A stretch of 64,000 nucleotides of DNA from Auriscalpium vulgare. Taxonomy: Eukaryota; Basidiomycota; Agaricomycetes; Russulales; Auriscalpiaceae. Location: positions 434,001-498,000 of the forward strand of contig JAHBBC010000019.1 of assembly GCA_019915015.1 (NCBI GenBank). Reading direction: 5' to 3'. The notes beneath the pieces are model-generated. The model ran no database searches. It saw only the letters and a list, made by a program, of their open reading frames with translations, and was not told the DNA's origin. The position numbers and the translations under genes are program-made. Positions 1-10,478 of this stretch are shown here, one piece after another (within the stretch, counting starts at the first letter, position 1; every line of letters begins with the position of its first letter).

Positions 1-889
1 CAGTGCGTGACAAATTGTCGTATCCTCCGTCAGACTGCTTATCCTCTGTGCAGACACAATCATCTCGGGCTCCTGGGACCGTACGGTACGCTTCTGGGAC
101 CCGCGCGCTGCGACGCCGCAACAATCCTCGCACGACCTCCCCGAGCGCGTTTATTTCATGGACGCGGTGAACAACACCCTCGTCGTCGCAATGGCGAGCC
201 GCCTCTTCCACATCTACGACGTGCGCAGCATGGGGCGCCCGGAGCAGACGCGTGAGAGCAGCCTGAAGTTCATGACGCGCGCGCTCGCGTGTATGGTGGA
301 CGGCCAAGGTGCGTCGGGGATGTGCTTGGTGGCGACGTGTATGCTGACCCGATGCAGGCTACGCGACGGCATCAGTAGAGGGGCGGATAGCTGTAGAATA
401 TTTTGACCCGAGCACCGAGATCCAGGACAGGAAGTATGCGTTCAAGTGCCATCGGCAGACAATCGACGAGGTCGACCACGTCTGGCCCGTCAACGCGCTC
501 GCATTCCACCCGCAGTACGCCCCTTCCCTCTCACCCGCCCTCCGCCATCTCACTGATGCCACCCCACGCAGATATAACACATTCGCATCCGCCGGCTCAG
601 ACGCCACCGTCTCAATCTGGGACCACAAGGTCAAGAAGCGGCTGCGCCAGTACCCGCGCTACCCGTCGCCCGTCGCCGCGCTTGCATTCAACTCAGATGG
701 GACAAAGCTCGCGGTGGGCGCGAGCTACGTGTGGGACACAGGCGAGGAGGGCGCGCGCACGGCGGAGCGGCCGAGCGTGCACATCCGGACGCTGGGGGAG
801 GAGATCAAGGTGCGTGAGCGCATGGTTGATAAGGTGCCTATGACTGACTATCTATGCTTTCGCTCAGCCGAAGGGATGGACTGGTTGAA
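1..889 (+). CDS. BUB3: BUB3-like mitotic checkpoint WD40 protein, 3' part
   Basis: This is the 3' portion of a WD40 beta-propeller gene that begins before the window. Introns lie at about 3-53, 309-357, 510-570 and 810-868, each with GT-AG ends. The spliced exons read WD repeats (SGSWDRTVRFWD, NTFASAGSDATVSIWDH) and the BUB3-type stretch GRIAVEYFDPSTEIQDRKYAFKCHR. The last exon is only a few codons (PKGWTG) before TGA at 887-889. BUB3 is a kinetochore-bound spindle-checkpoint component that partners BUB1 and Mad3/BubR1. RAE1 is the closest alternative, but the FDPS and YAFKCHR motifs favour BUB3. The start is outside the window. Confidence 0.85.
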
Positions 890-1524
890 GCTATGTTGCG
901 GAGGCGCTGTGCGTTGGTTTTTATTAGCATTGTGGCATCGACGAGGGCGTGTTCGCCGAGCTGCGGCCCTTTCTAATCACTTCTAATAACTAGTCAAATC
1001 ATGAGCGTCGAACCCACGGTATTGGCGTCCGGTTGACCGCGACGCTCACGCCCATCTTGATGGAAGAACGGATACACTCTGAATTGCAATTGTGCTTTCG
1101 CTGGGAACCCTGACTTTTTGGCTTGCATCTCATGGAGACCAATATCTGCCTTTACCCTAATGATGCTCCCTGTGACGGCGCACTGCGTCGTGTTTCTCAG
1201 TAATTTTGCTGACCCGACTGTCTGTTCACCGAGCTACCGACCGGCGACAGTGCTGCACTTCACTTGGGCCAAGCGATTCGTTTGGCGCTCGGACGTTCTC
1301 ATACCAAGTATCCCCCTTGCTAGCGGCAAAGCTGGTGCCGTGAGCGGCGAGGTGAGCACATACCGTTGCAGTCCATCGGTGAGCCGGACTGCAACATATA
1401 TGCATATTTCTTTTATGAGGCGGCGCTTACATAATACCTCTATGCAGCGTCGATCTTCCACCCTCTTCCACCATGGACAAGATCAAGATCAAGGCATTGA
1501 TTGTTCCTCATTGCGCGCAGTAGG

Positions 1525-1652
1525 GTTGCGGGAAAAACCCAGGTTTTTCCCCGAAACAGTTTTTCCCCGGTATTATACCTGTAAAGTACCGGTATCTTAC
1601 CTACCCCATCCTAGGGCCCAATGGACCCGGTATAATACCTCAAGCACGTGAC
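1525..1652 (+). repeat. Short interspersed repeat, copy 1
   Basis: A roughly 128-bp block beginning GTTGCGGGAAAAACC and ending at CACGTGAC. It contains several GGTA(T/A)..TACC palindromes such as GGTATAATACC and ACCGGTATCTTACC. The block at 2760-2862 is a diverged reverse complement. No coding sequence is present. It could be a MITE-like or solo-element remnant. Confidence 0.5.
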
Positions 1653-2759
1653 GTGTCGGCCGGCCCGGCACACGGACCTCGCGGTCCCCAGCCGTCAATC
1701 TGTCTTGAAACCTGTATGCAGAAGCGGCGGGCGTAAGTCCTCCACATTCCGGCGGGAGGGAGTTGCGTTGAAGCTACATTTGTGAGCATCCTAGCTACAT
1801 CCTAGCACACTTTCACGCAGACAACATCTGATTGATCACGCTGCTTGACTGCTTCTCGCCAGGCTTGCGCACACCTTCGCCACTCACACTCCTTGGCACT
1901 ACCAGCCACACCTACTTCTTGCTTTCACCACAACAGCAGACCCCGTACCCTGGGCTTTTCCAACCCGACATGAGCACACATCACAATGACCACGAGAAAC
2001 ACAGGTTTTAGTGGACGATTGCAAAGAGGCCTAGTGCGCCGATGAACACGCGCCGCGGAATTCGTGAAGACAGACGGGGCTGCGCAAGTACTTCGCGCCA
2101 CGCATCTGAGCATGCGACACCCCTCCGCAGACAAGCCCACTGAACGCGAGCTCGTTGTCGCCGGTGTCGTCATGGAGCGCATGCGAAACTGGGATGACAC
2201 CCACGTCATCCGAGTCGTGAGGACCGCGTTGCTGCGCTGTGTGGGGCTGGAGGTGCTTGTGGCCGCGCTGGCTCCGAGTCATAACCTGTCAAATTGCTCT
2301 GCTCACTGGCATCACGAACAGTTCGTACGCGGCTGCGCATGTGCATGAGATATCTGACCCCACGTCTGCAGCACTTCCCGTAAGTATATCACCACGCGTG
2401 GTGCGAGGGCTCTGCTCTCTGTTATCCTTATTCCGTACTCACGTTGCCAACCTTCTAATAAATTTGTTCAAAGCAAGCCTTGCTAATACGTGTCAGTACT
2501 GGGACAATGAAACCCTTTCGAGGATGCTTACTTCGGGCCACTATCCGGGCTTCAATTGCTGAGCTAGGAGGGCGCGCGCTGCTGCGATAGACGGCCTACA
2601 CTTCCACAGAAGCCAAAGTGAATATTTTTCCGATTTTCTGTAATTTTATCGTACAGTATGGCGTAGGCTGGGGGTGCCGTTGCACTACTACGTATACCAC
2701 TGGCAATCGCGCCGCAGGCGCGAAAAAAGCTACTGTAGTTGGCGTGGGAACACAGAAAA

Positions 2760-2862
2760 CACGTGACTATTTCCCTGGTAATGTACCGGTTTCTTACCTC
2801 CCGGGCTGGAGCGCCACTGGTATCTTACCGGGGGGAAACTGGCCAGAGGTTTTTCCCGCAAC
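2760..2862 (-). repeat. Short interspersed repeat, copy 2 (inverted)
   Basis: Begins at CACGTGAC and ends GGTTTTTCCCGCAAC, so it is the reverse complement of the 1525-1652 block with many substitutions and about 25 bp less sequence. The shared landmarks are the CACGTGAC end, the palindromic ACCGGT/GGTATCTTACC core, and the GGAAAAACC-type other end. It lies about 160 bp upstream of the oxidoreductase start. Confidence 0.5.
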
Positions 2863-3023
2863 ACTAGCGCGCAGCAACTTCCGCAGCACACACGTGCTTT
2901 GCGCAGCACTTCATTCAATATCGTGACGTCGGCTTGTAATCCACGAGTCCTGCCGGCTCGGTTAATCTTATCAGATAAAGGCTTCCGCTGCAACTGCTCT
3001 TGCTTCACACTTTCCCCCTCCTC

Positions 3024-4349
3024 ATGAAGCACGTCCTCATCGTCGGCGGCGGCGGCGCAGGCACGGTGATTGCAAGGAAGCTCTCCACCCAGCTCGACCC
3101 CAAGGAACACACTTTGACCCTAGTCACCGCGCGCCCCTTCTACATCTTCCTCCCAGCGACCGTCCGCATGGCCGTCACGGAGGAGGGACACATGGAGGAG
3201 CGTGTCCTCATCCCATATGACAGGATGATGAAGGGCATAGGGCAGCTGAAGGTCGGGCGCGTGGTAGAGATTTCTCGCGCAAGTGAGAAGGCAGGCGGAA
3301 AGGTCGTGCTTGAGGACAGGCAAACGATCGACTATGACGTGCTTGTGCTCGCACCAGGGACTGCGCTCGAAGGACCCTTGGCATACCCAGACACGGAACC
3401 AGAGATACTGGAGACCATTCACGTCTGGCGGGAGAAGTTCCGTGGCGCAAACAACATCGTCATGGCGGGCGGAGGACCTGTGAACGTCGGTGAGCTACAT
3501 TGCACGTGCTTCCGCAGTATAAGGTCTCAGATTGTACCTCCCTGCTAGAGTTCGCTGGAGAGATCAAGGAGATGTGGCCGGTGAGTGCCCTCTAAAACTC
3601 TATATGTCCTATTGACATTGAACATTCTCCAGGACAAGAAAGTGACGATCGTACAGAGCGGCAAGCTTCCTCTCCACAAGATCTATCCCGACCACTTCCG
3701 CACACGCATCGCGACAGAATGTCAGCTTCGTGCAATTGACTTTGTATTCGAGGATTACCTCGATCAGGAGGTCCCTGAGAGTGGCACCGTCAAAACCCGC
3801 AACGGGAAGACGCTCACAGCAGACCTCGTCGTAAGTTCCACTGTTCGGCGTGTTTCATATGTATGCAACTCACTGGCCATTCATCAGATCCCGGCGCGTG
3901 GCGGGTCGCCAGCCACTGCATTCATCAAGTCTCTCGACCCGGACGTTGTCACCCCACGCGGTCTCGTGAAGGTGGATCCGACCTTGCAAGTCACTGGCCA
4001 CCCGGGTGTGTTCTGCGCGGGCGATGTCGTCGACAACAGCGAGCGCAATAGGCTAGGAAAGTACGCGAAGCACGCGTCGGTCGTCGCAGCCAATGTGCTG
4101 GCACACCTGAGAGGCCGCCCAGTTTCGAAGCGATACCGCGGCTCGCTGGAAATAATCTCTATCTCGCTGGGCAAGGCAGGTGTCCTTACTTCCTTGCACT
4201 GCGGTCTGGACTGACTGGTGTGTTGGCAGAACGGTGGTGTGTCGTACATTGGCATCTTCGGGGGAATTGTTCTCGGAAACTTTTTCACGTGGTTGCTCCA
4301 GTCGAGAACACTCCTTCTCCCGAAGGGGAGGCGGCGAATGGGCTATTGA
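3024..4349 (+). CDS. FAD-dependent pyridine nucleotide oxidoreductase (AIF/FSP1-like)
   Basis: Five exons (3024-3489, 3549-3580, 3633-3830, 3888-4175, 4230-4349) give about 367 aa. The N-terminus has the FAD dinucleotide fold VLIVGGGGAGTVIARKL. A second glycine motif, GGGPVN followed by VEFAGEI, binds NAD(P)H. VFCAGDVVD near residue 270 is the conserved FAD-contacting motif. The C-terminus has a hydrophobic segment (YIGIFGGIVLGNFFTWLL) suggesting a membrane anchor. The family includes AIF-, NDH-2- and FSP1-type enzymes that pass electrons from NAD(P)H to quinones; the exact substrate is not readable. The fourth intron (4176-4229) uses a GC donor (AAG|GCAGGT), because the nearby GT option breaks the frame. 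ATG 3024 places the FAD motif at the extreme N-terminus, as is usual. Confidence 0.88.
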
Positions 4350-4592
4350 GCGTATGCATCTCGACATAGATTCGGCGAATACATTGTTTGTGAGAGACTT
4401 GTTCCGCCGCCCGTACTGTCTCTCATAAAAGTCCGCAGTCAGCGCGTTTATCCGTTACCTCGATATTTCCGCAGCATGGACGCTACGCGCATTAATAATT
4501 ATCATTTGTTCAGGGCGGAGGAAGAATTTCGGGACAAAGAAGATTATAGTCGTCAAACTACTACATGTGTGCATCGGAGCCGACGCTGTACA

Positions 4593-6418
4593 TCAAACCT
4601 CAGCGTAGCCCATGTAGTAGTTCGTGCGCTGATTGTAGCTCTGCTGCGTATTGCTGGTGTACGCCGTATACGACGTATACGCAGTTGTCGACAGTCCCGT
4701 CGACATGATCGTCCTGCCTATGCTCCCAGTCGAACCCCTGCGCGAGCGCGGGCTAGACATTGGGTATGGCGCCGGCCCCGCCATGACCCCGAATGAATCC
4801 GCGGCTTCAGGTGCTTCCGCGAGTCCGCGCCGCCCGAGCTTGCTCTTCACGCTGCCTGCCAGTTCGCGGAAGAACGCGCGCACGCCGCGCTCGCGCTCGC
4901 TCGCGGCCGACGCGGGCGGGAGGGGTGGCAGCGGCGGGAACAGAGGCAGGTCCGGGCTGGTGGGCACCGCCATTCCCCACGGCGAGCTCGGGCGGTCCGA
5001 CGGGTACATCGCACGGTTGCTGGACGCTGGCATCGGAGGCAGGCTGAAAGGCTGCATTGCATAGCCCGGGCTGTCGCTGGCTTCGTCAAAGTCGCGCGGA
5101 AGAAGGCCGCGGGGCTGGGAGAGCGTCCCGAGATATCCACCGGAGTACGGGGAGACGGCACGGGCGGGCGGTATGTAAGCGCCGATGCGCATGTCCTGTT
5201 GAGGAGGAGGAGAAGGGCGAGGCAAGTCAGATGGGGCCTGAGCAGGTGCAAAGCGGACAAAGCCAGCATCCGGACCGACAAGGGAATTGTCTTCGGATGG
5301 GTCGTAGGGAGTGGGTGCAGCGCCGTAGTAGTGCAGTGATGGTGTCCGCTGGCGCTGAGGATATGGTGATGGCTGTCTCGGGTACGGCGTCTCTACCCTC
5401 TGAGGAGTGTATATTGGCTGGCGCTGGGGGTTTGGTGATCCTAGTCTCGGGTATGGCGTCTCCACCCTCTGAGGAGCGTAAGTCGGCTGCGGCGCGGCAA
5501 TGGGCGATGGGGATCGAGGAGGAAGGGGCGGTGAAGGCCGCGGGGGTGGTTTCTCCGTCAGTCGCTGCGCGATTGTGTACTGCGCGGCAGGCGCAGAGTA
5601 ACTCGGGGGTGGTAAAACAGAGCTCTGAGTGCGCGCACGCGAGAACGTTTCGAACATAGGAGCCGACGGGACTGTCGGTAACGTTCGCGCTGAATGCGGC
5701 GCGTCTTCGTCGTCTTCGTCGTCGTCTAAGTCACTGTGAGCTGCCTGAGGAATTTACGAAGGGGGAGACACATACCAGATTCGACGGAGTCGAGTCCTTC
5801 TAGGACACGCAGTCCCACTTTGCCCACTTCTTCAAATGTCCGCCCACACTCCATCAATGCCTTGCAGCGCTTTTCAAGGCAGCTACGCAGCGTCTCTGTC
5901 CGCAAGGTTTGTAGTCTACCTTTCTTGGCAGCGATGATGTGATCGGATGCCTTCAGCTCAGCTTGTGCGGCGTCGGCCTTCGCAGAGGACACGAACGAAT
6001 TGAGGGCACCAGAGCGCGTGTTGTCCTGGTTTCCCGAGAAATCTGACATGCGGGTGGTCCTGGATTTCGCACCCGTCAGCATACTAGAGCCGCTCAAGTG
6101 ATTGTGGACGTACAGTGCCTCCCGATTAGCCAACTCAGACGCTATCTCCTCCTCGAGACTTTGCATCGCGCGCATCTCGGCCCTCCAGGATTTAACACTC
6201 CCTGCGTACTTCCGCAGCGCGTCGTCGGCCCCTGCGAGACTCCCGGCAACCGCAATGACTGCACGACCGATGGGTGCGGGCGAGGTTGCTGCATATGCCG
6301 ATAAGGAGAGCAGCGAGTGCTGAGCGTAGGTGTCCAGAAACACGGTCAAGTTCTTGTGGTAGTCCTTCGCATCAGAGAGCAGTTTCGCGAGCAGCTGGGG
6401 TTCGTGCTGCTGCGCCAT
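4593..6418 (-). CDS. BAR-like helical protein with proline-rich C-terminal tail
   Basis: Exon 1 (6418-5776) encodes about 214 aa of helical, charged sequence with long heptad-like runs (AKLLSDAKDYHKNLTVFLDTYA; RTETLRSCLEKRCKALMECGRTFEEVGKVGLRVLEGL), which resembles a BAR/IMD-type membrane-curving domain. Exon 2 (5740-4593) starts with an acidic stretch (DLDDDEDDED). It continues as about 380 residues rich in Pro, Ser and Tyr with repeated TPYPRxxSPxPQR motifs, a basic patch (REL..SVKSKLGRRG), and a conserved tail QQSYNQRTNYY. The intervening intron would be only 35 nt, short for this genome, so the junction is tentative. A decayed paralogue lies at 10479-11929. The BAR assignment rests on pattern only; a coiled-coil scaffold is the alternative. 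Confidence 0.7.
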
Positions 6419-7010
6419 GAGAGGATGGTACTCTGAGAGTCGAGATTCCTGCGAGAGCTAGAGGGTGGTAAGAGAAGCAAGGGATCAGTTGAAGGTCGCT
6501 GGACTGACAGTGCCGGCATGTATAGCTTGAAGCTTGACAGGTTGGGTTAATGGCCCTGGCTTTGGCCATTTCGAGTTGCAATGCTACGCACGGCAGGCAC
6601 TGGCGGCACTGCTACGCGTGTAGGCAGCATGTACGGAAAGACATTCCGCGTTGACAGTGAGGACCGCATAGACTACCATTCGTCGATGGTGAAAGCATCT
6701 CTGCGTGAATGGGCAACTGGTCAGGAACTGAGAGAGTTCTGCCAGCCTTGAGTCACATGAAAAGGTGTGACCGGCGTCACAGCGGTGTGTCACAGACACC
6801 GCTGTACTGCTGTGTACTACTACCTCGGCGCGAGGGGATCTAAAAACTCCCCATGGAGCGGAAGCCTAAGAGCGGTGGCCAGCCGATGGCAGGCAAAGTC
6901 GTGTTACAGCGAAACTTGGTCGTTGCACCTTAGCCGGCACCGATCACCAGTACTGTCACGTAAACGGTATCTCTCACCTCATGTCCCTCAGGCTTTATCC
7001 ATACGTAATA

Positions 7011-7077
7011 GGGGAGCTCAGAGTAGACCGTTTTCGTTTCCGTTTCGTTTTCAAACGCCTTTCGTTTTCGATTCGGC
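7011..7077 (+). repeat. Harbinger left terminal inverted repeat
   Basis: 67 bp identical by eye to the reverse complement of 10328-10394. The inner part is a GTTTTCGTTT-type run that may be a transposase-binding region. Confidence 0.93.
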
Positions 7078-7162
7078 GCCCCGGCGTGATATTACATAAT
7101 GTCACTCAATCTACGCCGCTGCGCGACACCGCCGCCATTGCTTTCGAGCTCTTCCACCAGCC

Positions 7163-8484
7163 ATGGCCCGTGCTACCTACCACGATGAGATTATCGACGC
7201 ATACATCACATATATGGCTATCCAGATGGCACTCATGCCTCCATCTTCAGCCACAGCTATGATGGAGCAGCTCCAACGCGATAGCTCAATCCTTCACACC
7301 ATCCTATCCTCCCGCTACATCAACCCCCGTCCTCCCGTCGTTAAAGCCGGCAATCTCCAGCTTGCATGGGAGTATGCACAGGATCCTGCCCATCACCACC
7401 GCTTTATCAACATGCTCCGTGTCTCTCCCACGTCTTCGACACTATCCTTGGCCTCATCGAGGGTCATCCCGTATTCCAGAACAACTCGAACACCCCGCAG
7501 GAGGATATCCGAACGCAATTAGCGGTGACCCTGTACCGTATGGGTCGCTATGGCAATGGCGCATCTCTCGAGGATATCAGCCGTGCAGCGGGCTGTTCAG
7601 AGGGCGCTGTGGAGCTATACACGGAGAGATGTCAGGAGGCGCTGATGTCCTTGCATGGGATGTTTGTACGGCCGCTAACAGAGGAGGAGAAAGAGGTCGA
7701 GAAAAGGTGGATTGATGAGCAGCTTGGTTTCACGGGATCCACCTGGAGGGAGGGATGGGTGATGTACGACGGGACAATTGTTGTCCTGTACAGTCGCCCC
7801 GGCCTCGACGGTGACGCGTACTACACAAGGAAGTGCAACTATGGGTTCAACGTCCAGGTATGCTGGATATCTTCTAATAGCTCCTGACTGACATATCTGT
7901 ACACAGATTGGCAATACACCGTCGAATCTACGAATCGTTGACTATTCGCTTGGCATGACCGGTTCTGCTCATGATGCATCTGCATTTGAGCATACTGCAG
8001 CTGTCAAGCATACCGACTGGTTCTTCAGAGGTGACGAGTTTGCATGGGGTGACTCTGCGTACCCTGTCAGCTCGCGGACCATCCCAGTTCACAAGAAACC
8101 AGCGTCGTTAGACCGCTCAAATGCCTTATTCGACAAACACGTAGCTCGCCTACGCGTTCGCTCTGAACACACCATGGGTGCACTCAAGGGCCGATGGCAA
8201 TCCCTTCGTGGCTTACGGCTCAATATCCGTTACAATCGGGACCATATACGAGCGTGTCGGTGGATTTCATGTTGCATCATCTTGCACAACGCAGTGCTCG
8301 ACATCGAAGGATGGGCGAGTGGGACAAGCTTTGCGACTTGGCACTCACGTGCTCAGGAAGAGGACGATAGGGGGAGCCAGATGATCCTATAGATGATGAT
8401 ATCACAGAGGATGATGATTGCGAGGCTAGGAGACGTGGCCTTGTGGCAGAAATAGTAGCCGCTCAACGAGCAGGACTTGTATAA
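7163..8484 (+). pseudogene. Harbinger DDE transposase (DDE_Tnp_4 type), frameshifted
   Basis: The reading starts at ATG 7163 and runs through ATYHDEIIDAYITYMAIQMA. A one-base deletion is inferred near 7427-7430, after which VFDTILGLIEGHPVFQNNSN continues in another frame. One intron lies at 7858-7907. Catalytic landmarks are MYDGTIVVLY (first Asp), GDSAYPVS (second Asp) and RVRSEHTMGALKGRW (Glu). A second shift near 8370 is suspected, because an acidic tail followed by GLVAEIVAAQRAG, typical of the family C-terminus, lies in the next frame and stops at 8484. The protein cleaves and rejoins DNA ends. With one or two indels it is probably inactive, unless these are sequencing errors. Confidence 0.82.
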
Positions 8485-8599
8485 ATGAACAAGATTAAAT
8501 CTGAGATTGTAAAGAGTAAGAGAGATATAATCAGAAAGAAGAAAGGACTGTGTAGCATTAAATGAGAGGCTGCAGTTAGAAAGGACAAAAGCAAAATGA

Positions 8600-10196
8600 T
8601 CAGACTAAGCCTCGCTCCAACTCGTCTGGAACCACAGATGATCCTCGTCCAAGATCTCTGTCCAACTGGCTCTCATCCCAGGGAGGACTATTTTCTCTCT
8701 GGCTTGTCATCTCGCTCTCGGGCTCATCATCCGGAGGTGTCGATGCGCGCGGCAGAGATGAAGGCGTCGATGCAGCGGTTGACATAGAGCCCGTGCGTGA
8801 GATGGAACGAGCGGGCGTAGCGGCGGCGACAACCAGAGGAGGATTCTGAAGGCGCGATATATTTTCACGGAGATCTTGAAGCTGCAGCTGAAGGTCATCG
8901 TCAAGTGCTTCCGACTTGCGGCGATACTCATCGTTCGTCCACAAGCCAATCTGCAGCTCACGAAAGAGGCGGTCGTGGCGATCGCGAGCGTCTTGGCGAA
9001 GACTATTCATGTCATCGCGCAGCCTGTCGACAGCTTTGCGGATGTTCTCTTCCTTTGACACCGCAAAGCTACGCCTGCCACATGAATTAGTCCACGTGCA
9101 TTACCAACAACTAGTATTACTTACTCGATGGACTCCTTCAGTATGTCTTGAATGCCGGTGCGTGACGTGGGCTTGAAGCGACCCTTCAAGCTCTCCAGCT
9201 TCTCTTCCGACAGGTGTGCGGGAGTCTTCTTCGCACTTGCTTGCGACGAGGGCGGCACGCGGTTCTCTTTGGGAGTGTGTGGCGTCTGCGGTGGCGATCC
9301 CGGGCCGGGTGCGGTCGCAGAAGAGTCTTGCGCGAGAGGCGCCGGGCCATCGTGAACGCGTAGGACGGGGTCTATGTCCTCTTCGCGCGGTTGCCGCACA
9401 GGTGGCGCGTCGTCGGGAGGCTGATAGTGCACTGTGCGGTGACCGTCCGGACCAACCCCAGTCGTGATGATGATCGGGTTTTCATTTGGGCGGGTGGCAA
9501 GGATCGCGTGAATTCGGGGGAAGACAGCGAACTCGGCCTCGATCTCCTCTGCACAGGATGTGTTAGCCTCCAGCGTGCTCATCGGAGATCACAAAATGAA
9601 CTTACGCCAGATATTCTTGTGGCGTGCATCGGTATCCTCGGATGGGCCATCTGGCCCTATGTAGCAGACCAAATACTCATCTGGACCATCGTCGGCATCA
9701 CCTGTGTCGACGATGGCCTCATTCCCAGTGAGGACACCTCCACCCGTGCACTTAATGCGCCGAACCTTGGAGTGATAGGTGATGCGTAGCCTACACAAGC
9801 CTGTGAGCACGTATGAGGCATCCAATAAGGGTATGGACATACTGATTTATTTTCCCGAGCACCTTTGCTCCCAGACTGACGAAATCCGAGTCCGGAGCAT
9901 CCTTCCAGAGGATGCGAGCAAGCCGCTGACCCGCTGCGACCTTACTTTCTCCGCTTTTCTTCTGGAAAGATGTCAGTAACAAAGCCCAGATGATGCGTGG
10001 GCCACCTGCATACCTCACCACGCTTGTTACCAAACATAACCTTGCGATTTTGCGGCTGTTCGAGCTCCGTGATGAGCTGCAGGAGCAGCTCATTTGGCTT
10101 CTTATTTGTGCCCCAGCTGATGTTCTCCTCACGGGATTTCTTGCCCGGAGCTGTCTCAGGCTGGTCGGAGTCCGAGCGGCCGCGTTTCCGGGGCAT
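8600..10196 (-). CDS. Harbinger accessory (ORF2-type) protein
   Basis: Read on the minus strand from ATG at 10196, with about five exons joined by GT-AG introns. The product opens with a basic nuclear-type N-terminus (PRKRGRSDSD, PGKKSREE). A helical segment (WGTNKKPNELLLQLITELEQ) follows, then KSGESKVAAGQRLARIL in exon 2. A middle region recognises no fold. The C-terminal part is coiled-coil (DRLRDDMNSLRQDARDRHDRLFREL) plus a Ser/Pro-rich tail ending ERGLV. In Harbinger elements the second gene usually encodes a Myb/SANT-like protein that brings the transposase to the ends. No clear SANT triad is visible, so the role is inferred from position. No frame break is seen here. Confidence 0.65.
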
Positions 10197-10327
10197 TAAG
10201 AGAGTAGGAGAGTGTAGATTAAGGAGGTATCGCGAGGGAATGAGTGTGTGAGACACGAAGACGCCGCACAACGCGAGCGTCACCTAAAGTCACACGATTG
10301 TCACACATCGGGTCACTTATGCCGCGG

Positions 10328-10394
10328 GCCGAATCGAAAACGAAAGGCGTTTGAAAACGAAACGGAAACGAAAACGGTCTACTCTGAGCTCCCC
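10328..10394 (-). repeat. Harbinger right terminal inverted repeat
   Basis: Perfect 67-bp inverted copy of 7011-7077, ending GAGCTCCCC before flanking TAATG. Confidence 0.93.
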
Positions 10395-10478
10395 TAATGC
10401 TGCATACGCATTTCTTGATATCATCATACTCAGCGAGGCCTCCGAAACAACTGTGTAAAGCAAAAGCCCGGGCGAACA

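Larger units (their letters stand above)
890..3023. other. Intergenic stretch without a supported gene
   Basis: About 2.1 kb between the BUB3-like gene and the oxidoreductase. Short open frames occur on both strands, but none shows a recognisable domain or a coherent splice chain. The only structure seen is a pair of related repeats in opposite orientation (about 1525-1652 and 2760-2862), listed separately. Confidence 0.5.
7011..10394 (+). mobile_element. PIF/Harbinger DNA transposon with 67-bp TIRs
   Basis: A 3,384-bp element bounded by perfect 67-bp terminal inverted repeats beginning GGGGAGCTCAGAGTAGACCG. It holds two convergent genes, the DDE transposase on plus and an accessory protein on minus, which is the classic Harbinger arrangement. 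The flanks read TAATA before the left end and TAATG after the right end. This is compatible with insertion into a TA-rich target, although a clean 3-bp TWA duplication flush with both TIRs is not evident. The element lies between two paralogous BAR-like genes. Confidence 0.9.

Noticed and set aside
1118..1651. 177-aa open frame
   Set aside because: No domain, extends into the interspersed repeat, no supporting splice sites or conserved pattern.
5057..5659. 200-aa plus-strand frame antisense to the BAR-like gene tail
   Set aside because: Shadow of the proline-rich exon; the minus strand has the conserved paralogous reading.
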